Of a stretch of 44,812 bases of DNA, positions 26,488-34,691 are shown piece by piece. The first letter of the stretch is position 1. Every line of letters starts with the position of its first letter. The position numbers and the translations under genes are program-made. This stretch comes from an uncultured Alphaproteobacteria bacterium (lineage in GTDB: Bacteria > Pseudomonadota > Alphaproteobacteria > RF32 > CAG-239). Where the stretch lies: contig CALXTR010000012.1 of NCBI GenBank assembly GCA_944391475.1, forward strand, positions 1 to 44,812, in the 5' to 3' direction. The notes below the pieces were generated by a model. The model was not told the DNA's origin and searched no databases. It saw only the letters and a list, made by a program, of their open reading frames with translations.

Positions 26488-27009
26488 ATGAGTGATGAAT
26501 TAAGCGAAAATATTATGACTTATTTGCAACGTCTTTTGCCGTTGCTGTCATCTTTGTTGTTGCTTTTTTTATCTTATGTGCCGATGGATTTCTTGTTGTT
26601 TGGTGATATTCGTCCCGCGATGGCGATTGTGTGTGTGTATTTTTGGATGATACATCGGCCGGATATTTTTAATCTTTTGTCGGTGTATTTTCTTGGTCTG
26701 GTTGATGATATAATTAGCAATGTGCCGTTTGGAACTAATATTTTTACTCTACTGGTGCTCTATCTCCTAATTAGTAATCTGTCTCGTTTTTTGAGTGGAA
26801 AACCATTTATCATTACTTGGTATGGTTTTGCAATCATAGCTTTGGTGGTGTTGTTTACTAAGTGGTTAGTCTTGTCAATTTATTATGCGCAATTCTTGCC
26901 GCTTTCGATTGTGGGTTTTAGCTTTATGGTCACCGCTGCTGCTTATCCGTTTATCAGTCTGGTGCTGGCTTTTGTGCAAAATAATTTAATTGCCGATGAG
27001 GAACTCTGA
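26488..27009 (+). CDS. mreD: MreD, elongasome membrane protein
   Basis: 173 aa with five hydrophobic helices from residue 12 to 165 and short loops. Position between mreC and mrdA, the size, and the SYVPMDFLLFGDIRPAMAIV then GLVDDIISNVPFGTN pattern identify MreD, which works with MreC to control PBP2/RodA. The start has only a weak GAG upstream; an in-frame ATG lies eight codons later. The stop overlaps the mrdA start (TGATG). Confidence 0.9.
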   Translation: MSDELSENIMTYLQRLLPLLSSLLLLFLSYVPMDFLLFGDIRPAMAIVCVYFWMIHRPDIFNLLSVYFLGLVDDIISNVPFGTNIFTLLVLYLLISNLSRFLSGKPFIITWYGFAIIALVVLFTKWLVLSIYYAQFLPLSIVGFSFMVTAAAYPFISLVLAFVQNNLIADEEL

Positions 27010-28841
27010 TGAATCGCGATAATGATAAAGGAAAAGTCTTAATCAAACGCTCGCTTATTTTGGGTTTGGGCGAGTTTTTGATGTTTATGGTCATTATTGC
27101 TCGTTTGTATTATCTTCAAGTATACCAAGCCGACAGATATCAAACTCTGGCTGATGAAAATCGAATTTCAACCCGTTTGCTTATTCCGCCGCGAGGGGTG
27201 ATTTATGACCGCAATCAGGTTATTTTGGCTTCTAATCAGCAGAATTTTCAGGCCTCAATTGTGGCCGAACAAACAACAAATGTGCAAGAAACATTAGACG
27301 CTTTCAAAAAAATTATGCCTCTTTCGGAAGCCGAGGAAGAACGTATAAAAAAAGATTTGCGTAAAAATCGTAGTTTTGTGCCTATCAAAATTAAAGACAA
27401 CTTAACTTGGGAAGAAGTGTCTAAAATTCAGCTCAATGCGCCAGATTTGCCAGGGATTATCATTGATGAAGGTTTAACCCGATACTATCCTTTCGGGGAA
27501 GAACTTTTTCATGTGTTGGGATATGTATCTTCTGTTTCATCTAATGATGTTAAAGATGACCCCTTACTTGAAATTCCCGGTTTTAAAATCGGCAAATCAG
27601 GTATTGAAAAACTCTATGAGAAGAAACTTCGTGGTCGCGGCGGTACGCTCAAACTTGAAGTCAATGCTTATGGTCGCATTATGAAAGAAATTGAGAAAAA
27701 TGAAGGGGTTTTGGGTGAACGTGTGGATTTGACCATAGATGAACGTTTGCAGAAAAAAGCCTATGAGCTTTTAGGCGAAGAAAGCGGCGGGGTGGTGTTG
27801 ATTGATGTGCACACCGGAGAAATTTTGGCTTTGGCTTCTACTCCCTCATATGATCCCAATCGTCTGGTGCAAGGTGTTAGCAATAAGGAATGGAGAGAAT
27901 TAACTAGCAATGAACGACGGCCGTTGACTAATAAGGTGCTTTCTGAGCACTATTCTCCTGGCTCAACTTTCAAAATGGTTGTGGCTTTGGCGGCTCTTGA
28001 AGCCGGAGTTATACGTCCGGAAACTCGTTTCTTCTGTGCTGGAAAAATGTTTTTGGGGGATCATGCTTTTCACTGTTGGAAACATAGTGGTCATGGTTAT
28101 CTTGATGTGGTGCAAGCTTTGCAGCATTCGTGCGATATTTATTTTTATGAAACAGCGCAGAAAGTTGGGATTGAAAAAATTGCCGAGATGGCTCGTCGTT
28201 TGGGATTGGGCAAAGAAATTGGTTTGGGAATTGCTCAGGAAAGTCCCGGCCTAATTCCTGATAAGGCTTGGAAAAAACGTCGTTTCCGTGGGGCTAGAGG
28301 TTTTTGGCAGCAGGGCGAAACCCTAATTTCGGGCATTGGACAAGGATATATTCTTACAACACCGTTGCAGTTGGTAACTATGACCGCGCGCTTGGTTAAT
28401 GGTGGATATGAGGTAACTCCGACTTTTACAAAAGTTGAAGCTACGGAGCGTAAACCTCTTGATAAGATTAAAATTTCTTCAACTTATCTTGATTTGATTA
28501 AAGAAGGTATGTTTAGCGTGGTGAATGTGCCCGGAGGAACAGCTTATGGCTCCCGTTTTAATTATAACGGGCAGATGATGGGAGGTAAAACAGGTACAAC
28601 CCAAGTTAAGCGAATTACCATGAAAGAACGTCAATCCGGAATTATTAAAGATAAAGATTTACCTTGGCGGTTGCGAAGCCATGCTTTGTTTGTTGGATAT
28701 GCGCCGCATGATAATCCAAAATATGCAGTGGCAGTGCTGGTTGAGCATGGGGGCGGCGGTTCTTCCGTGGCAGCTCCAATCGCCAGCAAATTGCTTCAAG
28801 AAGCCGTAAAATTAGACCCCACTAAAAAATCTGTTGATTAG
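27009..28841 (+). CDS. mrdA: Penicillin-binding protein 2 (elongation transpeptidase)
   Basis: 610 aa class B PBP: cytoplasmic tail, one membrane anchor (about 16-38), the pedestal domain with RLLIPPRGVIYDRN, and the transpeptidase domain from about 240. Catalytic motifs: Ser319-Thr-Phe-Lys322 (SxxK), Ser374-Cys-Asp376 (the SxD form usual in PBP2) and Lys527-Thr-Gly (KTG). The membrane-proximal anchor region binds MreC and RodA in known systems. It shares one base with mreD and is followed 7 bp later by rodA. Confidence 0.97.
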   Translation: MNRDNDKGKVLIKRSLILGLGEFLMFMVIIARLYYLQVYQADRYQTLADENRISTRLLIPPRGVIYDRNQVILASNQQNFQASIVAEQTTNVQETLDAFKKIMPLSEAEEERIKKDLRKNRSFVPIKIKDNLTWEEVSKIQLNAPDLPGIIIDEGLTRYYPFGEELFHVLGYVSSVSSNDVKDDPLLEIPGFKIGKSGIEKLYEKKLRGRGGTLKLEVNAYGRIMKEIEKNEGVLGERVDLTIDERLQKKAYELLGEESGGVVLIDVHTGEILALASTPSYDPNRLVQGVSNKEWRELTSNERRPLTNKVLSEHYSPGSTFKMVVALAALEAGVIRPETRFFCAGKMFLGDHAFHCWKHSGHGYLDVVQALQHSCDIYFYETAQKVGIEKIAEMARRLGLGKEIGLGIAQESPGLIPDKAWKKRRFRGARGFWQQGETLISGIGQGYILTTPLQLVTMTARLVNGGYEVTPTFTKVEATERKPLDKIKISSTYLDLIKEGMFSVVNVPGGTAYGSRFNYNGQMMGGKTGTTQVKRITMKERQSGIIKDKDLPWRLRSHALFVGYAPHDNPKYAVAVLVEHGGGGSSVAAPIASKLLQEAVKLDPTKKSVD

Positions 28842-28848
28842 GTGAGCG

Positions 28849-29985
28849 ATGTATAAATATTATGAAACCAGTTTTAAAAACCAGAGTCTTTCCTTAAAAG
28901 AAAAGTTTTTTAACTTAAGCTTTTCTTATATTTTGTTCATTGTGATGTTGGCATCAATCGGGATTGTGGTGTTGTACTCGGCCGCTAATGGGAGCTGGAA
29001 ACCTTGGGCTATTAATCAACTGATACGTTTTGCCATGGGGTGTGGGGTGATGATGGTTTTTGCTCTCACCGATATTCGCTTTTTTATGAAGATTGCTTAT
29101 CCATTTTATTTTGTTGCTTTGTTGCTGTTGATTTATGTGGAAGTTCGAGGGTCTATCGGAATGGGAGCACAGCGCTGGATTGATCTCAAATTTTTCAATC
29201 TTCAACCTTCCGAATTGATGAAAATCGCCTTGGTGATGGTGTTAGCTAAGTATTTTCATTCTAGCTCATTGCAAAGTATTGAAAGCACTCGTGGACTGCT
29301 GATCCCGATTATGCTGACTTTGTTTCCGGCATTTTTGGTGATGACGCAGCCTGACCTTGGTACTGCGTTGATGCTGATTATGAGTGCTGGAGCAATATTT
29401 TTTGCTGTTGGTGTGCAGGTGTGGAAGTTTGTGGTAGTGATGCTCGGTGGTGCACTGATGATTCCATTTGCTTGGCATTTCTTGCACGATTATCAAAAAA
29501 ATCGAGTGCTGACGTTTCTTGATCCTGAACGTGATCCATTGGGAGCCGGATATCACATTATTCAATCTAAAATTGCTCTTGGTTCGGGAGGAGTGTTTGG
29601 TAAAGGTTTCTTAAAAGGTACTCAAAGCCATCTTAACTTTTTGCCCGAAAAGCACACGGACTTTATTTTTACCATGCTATCTGAAGAATTTGGTATGATT
29701 GGTGCGGTGTTTGTAGTGTTAATCAACATCTTGATTATTGCATATAGCTTTGGTTTTGCGCTTCGTAGCACCAGCTATTTTGGGAAACTTTTAGCCATTG
29801 GTTTGGCAACTAACTTTTTCCTTTATGTCTTTATCAATATGGCGATGGTATTAGGTTTAATTCCGGTGGTTGGTATTCCCTTAGCGCTAATTTCCTATGG
29901 TGGTACGGTTATTCTTTCCGTGATGGCAAGTTTTGGGATGATCCTTTCGGTATGGATTAATCGAAATGTAAACATAGGCAAGTAA
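28849..29985 (+). CDS. rodA: RodA, SEDS elongation glycosyltransferase
   Basis: 378 aa, about ten membrane helices. RodA polymerises lipid II for side-wall growth, paired with PBP2 encoded just upstream. Signatures: LYSAANGSWKPWAINQLIRF, AQRWIDLKFFNLQPSELMKIA, VMTQPDLGTALML, LGSGGVFGKGFLKGTQSHLNFLPEKHTDFIF region, and GLIPVVGIPLALISYGGT near the end. A second SEDS protein (ftsW) lies at 12041; RodA is told apart by the context and by the PVVGIPLALISYGG ending. It is followed by more hairpin repeats. Confidence 0.97.
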   Translation: MYKYYETSFKNQSLSLKEKFFNLSFSYILFIVMLASIGIVVLYSAANGSWKPWAINQLIRFAMGCGVMMVFALTDIRFFMKIAYPFYFVALLLLIYVEVRGSIGMGAQRWIDLKFFNLQPSELMKIALVMVLAKYFHSSSLQSIESTRGLLIPIMLTLFPAFLVMTQPDLGTALMLIMSAGAIFFAVGVQVWKFVVVMLGGALMIPFAWHFLHDYQKNRVLTFLDPERDPLGAGYHIIQSKIALGSGGVFGKGFLKGTQSHLNFLPEKHTDFIFTMLSEEFGMIGAVFVVLINILIIAYSFGFALRSTSYFGKLLAIGLATNFFLYVFINMAMVLGLIPVVGIPLALISYGGTVILSVMASFGMILSVWINRNVNIGK

Positions 29986-30019
29986 AAAAACTTCTTTTAA
30001 AGTTCGTATAATGGTCGTC

Positions 30020-30131
30020 TAGAGCAATTTTACGGAGAACTCAACAAACCCACGTAGGTCTATCTACGCTAGGGTTTGTTTCGCTCCTAGAAATCACTCT
30101 ATACGACTCATTCTCCGAACTTTTTCTGTGC
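30020..30131. repeat. Long hairpin repeat, copy R4
   Basis: Hairpin 30020-30101: outer TAGAGCAATTT / AAATCACTCTA, inner CAAACCC / GGGTTTG, core CACGTAGGTCTATCTACGCT. Relative to R1, both the CGTAT/ATACG pair (now CGTAG/CTACG) and the CAATCC/GGATTG pair have changed on both sides so that pairing is kept. The tail has ATACGACTCATTCTCC and CTGTGCCAAAG. Confidence 0.85.
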
Positions 30132-30160
30132 CAAAGGTTGAAACTTGTTTAGCGGTTTAT

Positions 30161-30190
30161 TAGAGCGATTTTACGGGGAACTCAACATAT
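30161..30190. repeat. Truncated hairpin repeat, copy R5
   Basis: Left arm only: TAGAGCGATTTTACGGGG followed by AACTCAACA as in R4, then it breaks off 1-2 bp before the lepA terminator. The rest of the gap 29986-30225 holds R4 and no gene. Confidence 0.75.
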
Positions 30191-30191
30191 C

Positions 30192-30224
30192 AAAAAAATC
30201 CCTCAAAACTTGAGGGATTTTTTT
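30192..30224 (-). terminator. Terminator of lepA
   Basis: AAAAAAATCCCTCAA pairs with TTGAGGGATTTTTTT-type sequence around a 4-nt loop, ending 2 bp from the lepA stop. The symmetrical A/T tracts could also stop transcripts leaving rodA. Confidence 0.9.
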
Positions 30225-30225
30225 A

Positions 30226-32031
30226 TTAGTTATCTCCAATGCGCAATGCTTCAATGAAAGCACTTTGTGGAACTTCGACTTTGCCAAATTGGCGCATTCG
30301 TTTTTTACCTTTTTTCTGCTTATCCAGCAATTTGCGTTTGCGTGTAACGTCTCCTCCATAGCATTTGGCGGTCACGTCTTTGCGCAATGCCGAAATCGTT
30401 TCTCGGGCGACAATTCTTCCACCAATTGCTGCTTGAATCGGAATCTTAAACAAGTGCCGTGGAATGAGATCTTTTAATCTTTCGCAAATCTGACGTCCTC
30501 TGCTTTCGGCATCGCTACGGTGGCACAAAAAGGCTAATGCATCTACAGGCTCTTCATTGATTAGAATTTGTACTTTCACTAAGTCGGATTCTTCATAGTC
30601 TGTTAGCTCATAGTCAAAGCTGGCATAGCCGCTGGTGATGGATTTGAGGCGGTCATAAAAGTCAAATACAATCTCATTTAATGGTAGTTTATAAACTAAC
30701 ATGGCGCGGCTGCCGGCATATGTTAGCTCAATTTGTTCGCCACGGCGCTCATTGCAGAGTTTTAGTACGGCGCCAAGATAGGTGTCGGGGACTAATATTG
30801 TGGCTTTTACCCATGGTTCTTCAATGGATTTAATTTGACTTACATCTGGCATGTCTGCCGGATTATGCAAGGTGATTTGCTCGCCGCTCGTGAGGTTGAT
30901 TTTGTAGGCAACCGAGGGGGCTGTCGTAATGATATCTAAATCAAACTCTCTATCTAATCTCTCTTCAATGATTTCCATATGTAATAGGCCTAAGAACCCA
31001 CAGCGGAAACCAAGTCCAAGTGCAGCCGAATTCTCATTTTGATAATCAATACTTGCATCGTTTAATTTGAGTTTGGCAAGCGCATCTTTGAGGTTGTCAT
31101 ATTCACTGCTGTCAACCGGAAATATTGAGCAAAATACCACCGGAACTGAGGGCTTAAACCCTTTTAAGGCAGTCTCACAAGGGCGCTTGTTGTCAGTGAT
31201 TGTATCCCCGATGTGGCAATCGCTTACACTTTTAATACTTGCGGTAATAAAGCCAACTTCTCCAGGGTATAAGGCTTCAATATCTTGCATTTTGGGAGTG
31301 AAAATACCAACTTTATCAACCAGATATGTGCTATTGTTACTCATCATGCGGATTTGGGTTTTGCGTTTGAGCACACCATCGTGAATCCGCACTAAAATGA
31401 TTACGCCCAGATATGGATCATACCAACTGTCAATTAACAATGCTTTAAGCGGGGCATTCTCATTTCCTTTGGGGGCGGGAAGTCTTTGTACAATCGCTTC
31501 TAATAAATCAGGAACGCCAACTCCGGTTTTGCCTGAGGTTTCGATGGCATCAGAAGTATCTAACCCAATAACATCTTCTATCTGCTGTTTGACACGTTCT
31601 GGGTCTGCTGATGGTAAATCAACCTTATTTAAGACCGGAATAATCTCATGATTATTATCAATGGCTAAATATACATTGGCCAAAGTTTGTGCCTCGACGC
31701 CTTGAGTGGCGTCTACTACCAGAACCGAGCCTTCGCAAGAGGCTAATGAACGTGAAACCTCGTAAGAGAAGTCAACGTGGCCGGGGGTGTCTATCAAATT
31801 GAGCTGATAGGTCTTGCCGTCTTTAGCCTGATAGTTGAGCCGGACAGTTTGGGCTTTGATGGTAATGCCTCTTTCGCGCTCAATATCCATAGAATCGAGA
31901 ACTTGCTCTTGCATCTCACGGCTTTGAAGTCCGCCGCAATATTCAATCATGCGGTCGGCAAGCGTGGATTTGCCATGATCAATGTGGGCAATGATGGCAA
32001 AGTTGCGGATTAAATCTAACTGAGTACTCAT
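30226..32031 (-). CDS. lepA: Elongation factor 4 (LepA), translational GTPase
   Basis: 601 aa. Ribosome-associated GTPase that affects translation initiation/elongation under stress. G-domain motifs: [15 protein letters not shown] (P-loop), [37 protein letters not shown]; then EF-Tu domain II, EF-G-like domains III and V, and the LepA-specific C-terminal domain with [22 protein letters not shown] (near 560-580). Length equals the family norm. Ribosome binding site upstream of the ATG at 32031 is weak. Confidence 0.98.
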   Translation of the reverse strand: MSTQLDLIRNFAIIAHIDHGKSTLADRMIEYCGGLQSREMQEQVLDSMDIERERGITIKAQTVRLNYQAKDGKTYQLNLIDTPGHVDFSYEVSRSLASCEGSVLVVDATQGVEAQTLANVYLAIDNNHEIIPVLNKVDLPSADPERVKQQIEDVIGLDTSDAIETSGKTGVGVPDLLEAIVQRLPAPKGNENAPLKALLIDSWYDPYLGVIILVRIHDGVLKRKTQIRMMSNNSTYLVDKVGIFTPKMQDIEALYPGEVGFITASIKSVSDCHIGDTITDNKRPCETALKGFKPSVPVVFCSIFPVDSSEYDNLKDALAKLKLNDASIDYQNENSAALGLGFRCGFLGLLHMEIIEERLDREFDLDIITTAPSVAYKINLTSGEQITLHNPADMPDVSQIKSIEEPWVKATILVPDTYLGAVLKLCNERRGEQIELTYAGSRAMLVYKLPLNEIVFDFYDRLKSITSGYASFDYELTDYEESDLVKVQILINEEPVDALAFLCHRSDAESRGRQICERLKDLIPRHLFKIPIQAAIGGRIVARETISALRKDVTAKCYGGDVTRKRKLLDKQKKGKKRMRQFGKVEVPQSAFIEALRIGDN

Positions 32032-32106
32032 CTTATTTGTTTCCGTGATAAATGATTAGTTTTCTTGAAAATAGATTAATTTTTTTGAATAGGCAACATA
32101 TATTGA

Positions 32107-32135
32107 TTGTGAAAATGAATAAAAGTGGTTATACT
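32107..32135 (+). promoter_or_regulatory. Candidate promoter of the GNAT gene
   Basis: TTGTGA (32107-32112), 17-bp spacer, TATACT (32130-32135); start of transcription about 21 bp before the GNAT ATG, leaving the AGGAGG in the leader. Confidence 0.55.
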
Positions 32136-32162
32136 AAACTTTAGAGATGATAGGAGGCTGCC

Positions 32163-32600
32163 ATGAGAGAGATTGTAGAAATTGAGTACGGCTCTTCACG
32201 TTATGATGAATTGCTGCGGTTGCGTTATCGGATTTTGTTGGAGCCGTTGGGGTTTGATTTCTTAGATGAGCATCGTGCCAAAGAGGCAAATTATCTGCAT
32301 TTGGCATGTATTGAAAAGCTTGATGATGCTTTGCTTGGCGGTTGTATGTTGGCGCCAATTGATGATGAGCTTATTCGCTTGATGCAAGTGGCAGTTAATG
32401 ACAAATATCAGGGGGAGGGTATTGGGCATGCTTTGGTGAAATATGCCGAACAACGTGCCAAAGAAGCCGGATATTCTAAAATTGAAATGCATGCTATGCT
32501 CTCAGTGGTAGATTTTTATGAAAAAATGGGCTACCATCAAGAAGGCGATTTATTGGAAGAAAAAGGCGTCAGCTTGGCGAAAATGGTTAAAAAACTTTAA
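32163..32600 (+). CDS. GNAT-family N-acetyltransferase
   Basis: 145 aa single GNAT domain. Motif A is visible as LMQVAVNDKYQGEGIGHALV (about 78-97; the acetyl-CoA pyrophosphate loop is Gln-Gly-Glu-Gly-Ile-Gly), followed by a helix with YAEQRAKEAGYSKIEMHA and motif B with VDFYEKMGYHQEGD. The N-terminal RYRILLEPLGF segment resembles ElaA-like members. The acceptor cannot be predicted. AGGAGG lies 5 bp upstream of the start. It is monocistronic, between its own promoter and terminator. Confidence 0.9.
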   Translation: MREIVEIEYGSSRYDELLRLRYRILLEPLGFDFLDEHRAKEANYLHLACIEKLDDALLGGCMLAPIDDELIRLMQVAVNDKYQGEGIGHALVKYAEQRAKEAGYSKIEMHAMLSVVDFYEKMGYHQEGDLLEEKGVSLAKMVKKL

Positions 32601-32620
32601 GAAGAGTTGGCTATAAAATT

Positions 32621-32652
32621 ACTCCGAGTTTGGTTTAACTCGGAGTTTTTTA
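32621..32652 (+). terminator. Terminator after the GNAT gene
   Basis: ACTCCGAGTT pairs perfectly with AACTCGGAGT (6-nt loop), followed by six T. Confidence 0.93.
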
Positions 32653-32660
32653 TGGGGATA

Positions 32661-32765
32661 ATAAAAGTTTAGCTAAAACTTTTATGTTTGTTGAGAAGCG
32701 ATTGAGTTTGGCATGGGGAAGCAAAATTCAACCATCTTCGCGATTTTGTTTTCGCACCTAAGATG
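32661..32765. other. Two intergenic hairpins, role unknown
   Basis: 32661-32685: ATAAAAGTTT pairs with AAACTTTTAT. 32733-32765: CATCTT pairs with AAGATG, with GCGA/TCGC inside. Neither is followed by a T-run, so neither is a standard terminator for the minus-strand gene ending at 32812. No ORF is present in 32653-32811. Confidence 0.45.
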
Positions 32766-32811
32766 TAATCACTAAGTTCTATAATTCAATACTAAAGGAT
32801 AGTTTTTTTTC

Positions 32812-33252
32812 TTAAACCAGTTCGTCAACTTCCTCAATTATTTCGTTGCGCTCATAAAAATGTTTTAGGTAGCTATGCGAAAATTGTTCCTGAGCTTTGT
32901 CTTTGACCATGGATTGATTGTTGTCATAAACTCCAATGTTGTGGTGACCGGCATTTTTATCACTTAATGGGACATCGTCATATACGCCGCTAGCGGTCAA
33001 AGCTTCAATGGCGTTGGGGATATAAGTTTGAGATGAAGAAATTTCCGGACGTTTGTTTTTTTCTTCAGATTTTTTAAAAGGACTATCTTGCCGGTTTTTC
33101 CGATTGTCGGGATCATTATCTTTAACCAGCACACTATTGGTGGTATCAATATTCTCTACAAAGCTTTCCCCATCTCCTCCACGGCGATAATAATCTGCTT
33201 TTGAGGGGGCGTTGGGCGAGCCGGAAACTTTTCTAGTTGACGTAATGCTCAT
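32812..33252 (-). CDS. Hypothetical hydrophilic protein, unrecognised
   Basis: 146 aa, polar and probably largely disordered: rich in Ser, Asn, Asp, Lys and Glu, no signal peptide, no membrane helix, no cysteine. Residues 1-65 are basic to neutral with a DYYRRGGDGESF element; residues 85-110 contain ALTASGVYDDVPLSDK; the C-terminal 35 residues look helical and acidic (SYLKHFYERNEIIEEVDELV). ATG at 33252 is preceded by GGAGAAA; the frame opens eight codons further upstream. It has a good promoter and possible upstream operators. I do not recognise it. Confidence 0.7.
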   Translation of the reverse strand: MSITSTRKVSGSPNAPSKADYYRRGGDGESFVENIDTTNSVLVKDNDPDNRKNRQDSPFKKSEEKNKRPEISSSQTYIPNAIEALTASGVYDDVPLSDKNAGHHNIGVYDNNQSMVKDKAQEQFSHSYLKHFYERNEIIEEVDELV

Positions 33253-33303
33253 TGATTTTCTCCAACGATTAAACAATCCCTTTCTAGGGATTTTATATAT
33301 TTT

Positions 33304-33332
33304 AGTATAGCAGATTAAAAATTAAATGTCCA
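33304..33332 (-). promoter_or_regulatory. Promoter of the 146-aa orphan gene
   Basis: Read on the minus strand: TGGACA (33332-33327), 17-bp spacer, TATACT (33309-33304). Transcription would start near 33297, with a leader of about 45 nt that can fold a small AATCCC/GGGATT hairpin (33275-33292). Confidence 0.65.
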
Positions 33333-33344
33333 TAGATATTTGAT

Positions 33345-33373
33345 TTGCAAACAAAATTAGCTCGATTGCAAAC
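33345..33373. promoter_or_regulatory. Direct repeat TTGCAAAC x2, 21 bp apart
   Basis: TTGCAAAC at 33345-33352 and 33366-33373, each followed by an A-rich AAAAT-type stretch. The 21-bp period equals two helical turns. The repeats lie about 50 and 70 bp upstream of the predicted start of the minus-strand promoter, a position suited to an activator. Confidence 0.4.
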
Positions 33374-33412
33374 TAAAATAAGTACTCTTGTGAAAAGATT
33401 GTAGAAAAGTGA

Positions 33413-33592
33413 CTATTCTTTTTTATTATCTTTATTCTTTTTATTGAGAGTAGATGTTTTTTCGGTGGCAACTTTTTTGAGGTTGTCAACCTTTTGCAAA
33501 ACAAGGGCTTTCCACGAGCTGAGGTTATTGGCTTCGAAAACTAAAACCAAAACCAAAATAATCAGTACCCATTCCCAGAAATCTGAAAACAC
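33413..33592 (-). CDS. Small TatA/TatB-like membrane protein (GTG start)
   Basis: 59 aa. Read from GTG at 33592, which overlaps the nagZ stop (TAGTG) and has AAAGGAG inside the end of nagZ. Residues 1-4 are polar, 5-19 form one hydrophobic helix (FWEWVLIILVLVLVF), then EANNLSSW and an amphipathic basic helix (KALVLQKVDNLKKVATEK), ending in a Lys/Asn-rich tail. This is the TatA plan: short N-terminus, membrane helix, Phe-Gly-Pro-like hinge, amphipathic helix, charged tail. The hinge Gly-Pro is replaced by Glu-Ala and Leu-Pro by Leu-Ser, so it is a diverged member or an analogue. In many alphaproteobacteria nagZ is followed by scpA-scpB-tatA-tatB-tatC, which supports the reading. Confidence 0.6.
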   Translation of the reverse strand: MFSDFWEWVLIILVLVLVFEANNLSSWKALVLQKVDNLKKVATEKTSTLNKKNKDNKKE

Positions 33593-34683
33593 TATTTTTC
33601 TCCTTTTTTGTTTTGCATGCGATGCAAGGTTTCCGTTGCATCATAGGTTTCGCGGTATTCTTCAACTTGTCCGATTTGTTGCTCATAATAGCAGTCAAGT
33701 TTATCTATGTCCTCAAAACTTTTGCTATTATGGATGATTTTTTGCAGCTTTTCAAATCTAAAAATTGAATTATCCCTCAAATTTTGAGCGCTTTGGGCAA
33801 CTTCTTGTAAGGCGGTGATGTTTCCTCCGCAGTAGCATATACAATCACAACCGGCTTGTAAGGCGGTTTTAACGCGTTCGGTGAGGCTGCCTTTAAGAGC
33901 TTGCATTTCAATGGCATCACTTATCAAGAAGCCTTCAAATCCCAACTCTCCACGGATAAGTTGACTAATCCCTTTGGCTGATTGGGTGAGGGGAAATGTA
34001 TCATCTACTTCGGGTAATAGAATATGGGCAGTCATACCGGCAGGACAGTTGCTCAAACTTTTAAATGGGGAAAAGTCGGCTCTTAATTTGCTAAGCGGCT
34101 CATTAATTATCGGAATTTGCAGATGGGGGTCGGTGCTGCTGCTGCCTAAGCCTGGTAAGTGTTTGATGCAGGGGCATATGCCATATCTGACATAGGTGTT
34201 GACCATTTCTTGGCCTAATGTCGCAATTGTCTTACGCTCAGAGCCAAAAGTGCGGCTGCGTAAAACTTCGGAAGTGCCACGGTGGCAAACATCAATAACC
34301 GGTGCGTAGTTCCAGTTTATTCCTAAATCTTGTAAATCATGGGCAATTAAGGTGGCATGGACGGCTGCAATTTTTTGACCGACTTCTAACCCAAATCGAC
34401 GCGCGATTTGTCCTAAGCGGTACTGTGAGGCATAAGTTCGATAATAGGGTTCGGATAATCTTCTGACCCGTCCGCCTTCTTGGTCAATGCCAATTAAGAC
34501 ATCATCTCTACCGATGCATTCCTTGATTTCTTTGATGAGCTTTTTTAATTGTTTAGGGGTGGATATATTGCGTCCAAACAGACTGATGCCCAAGGGATTG
34601 TATTTGGAAAAAAGCTGCTTTTCTTCATCGCTTAATGCTAATCCGGAGCAAGAAAGCATGGCAGCTAAAATCGGTTTTTCCAT
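33592..34683 (-). CDS. nagZ: Beta-N-acetylhexosaminidase, peptidoglycan recycling
   Basis: 363 aa GH3 enzyme that removes GlcNAc from GlcNAc-anhydroMurNAc-peptides in the cytoplasm. LIGIDQEGGRVRRL (63-76) and NWNYAPVIDV are conserved. The acid/base dyad is present as Asp185-Pro-His187 in the loop SSSTDPHLQIP, and the nucleophile is Asp256 in LISDAIEM. The usual KHFPGHG reads Lys-His-Leu-Pro-Gly-Leu-Gly (174-180), an uncommon change. ATG at 34683 is chosen over an upstream frame opening (34737) because TAGGAGG sits just before it. Linked to the upstream protease (8 bp) and the downstream TatA-like gene (overlap). Confidence 0.93.
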   Translation of the reverse strand: MEKPILAAMLSCSGLALSDEEKQLFSKYNPLGISLFGRNISTPKQLKKLIKEIKECIGRDDVLIGIDQEGGRVRRLSEPYYRTYASQYRLGQIARRFGLEVGQKIAAVHATLIAHDLQDLGINWNYAPVIDVCHRGTSEVLRSRTFGSERKTIATLGQEMVNTYVRYGICPCIKHLPGLGSSSTDPHLQIPIINEPLSKLRADFSPFKSLSNCPAGMTAHILLPEVDDTFPLTQSAKGISQLIRGELGFEGFLISDAIEMQALKGSLTERVKTALQAGCDCICYCGGNITALQEVAQSAQNLRDNSIFRFEKLQKIIHNSKSFEDIDKLDCYYEQQIGQVEEYRETYDATETLHRMQNKKGEK

Positions 34684-34691
34684 CTTTCCTC

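Noticed and set aside
33444..33737. 97-codon plus-strand ORF at the nagZ 3' end
   Set aside because: Lies opposite both nagZ and the TatA-like gene, with no ribosome binding site; the minus-strand reading is coupled to nagZ and is better supported.
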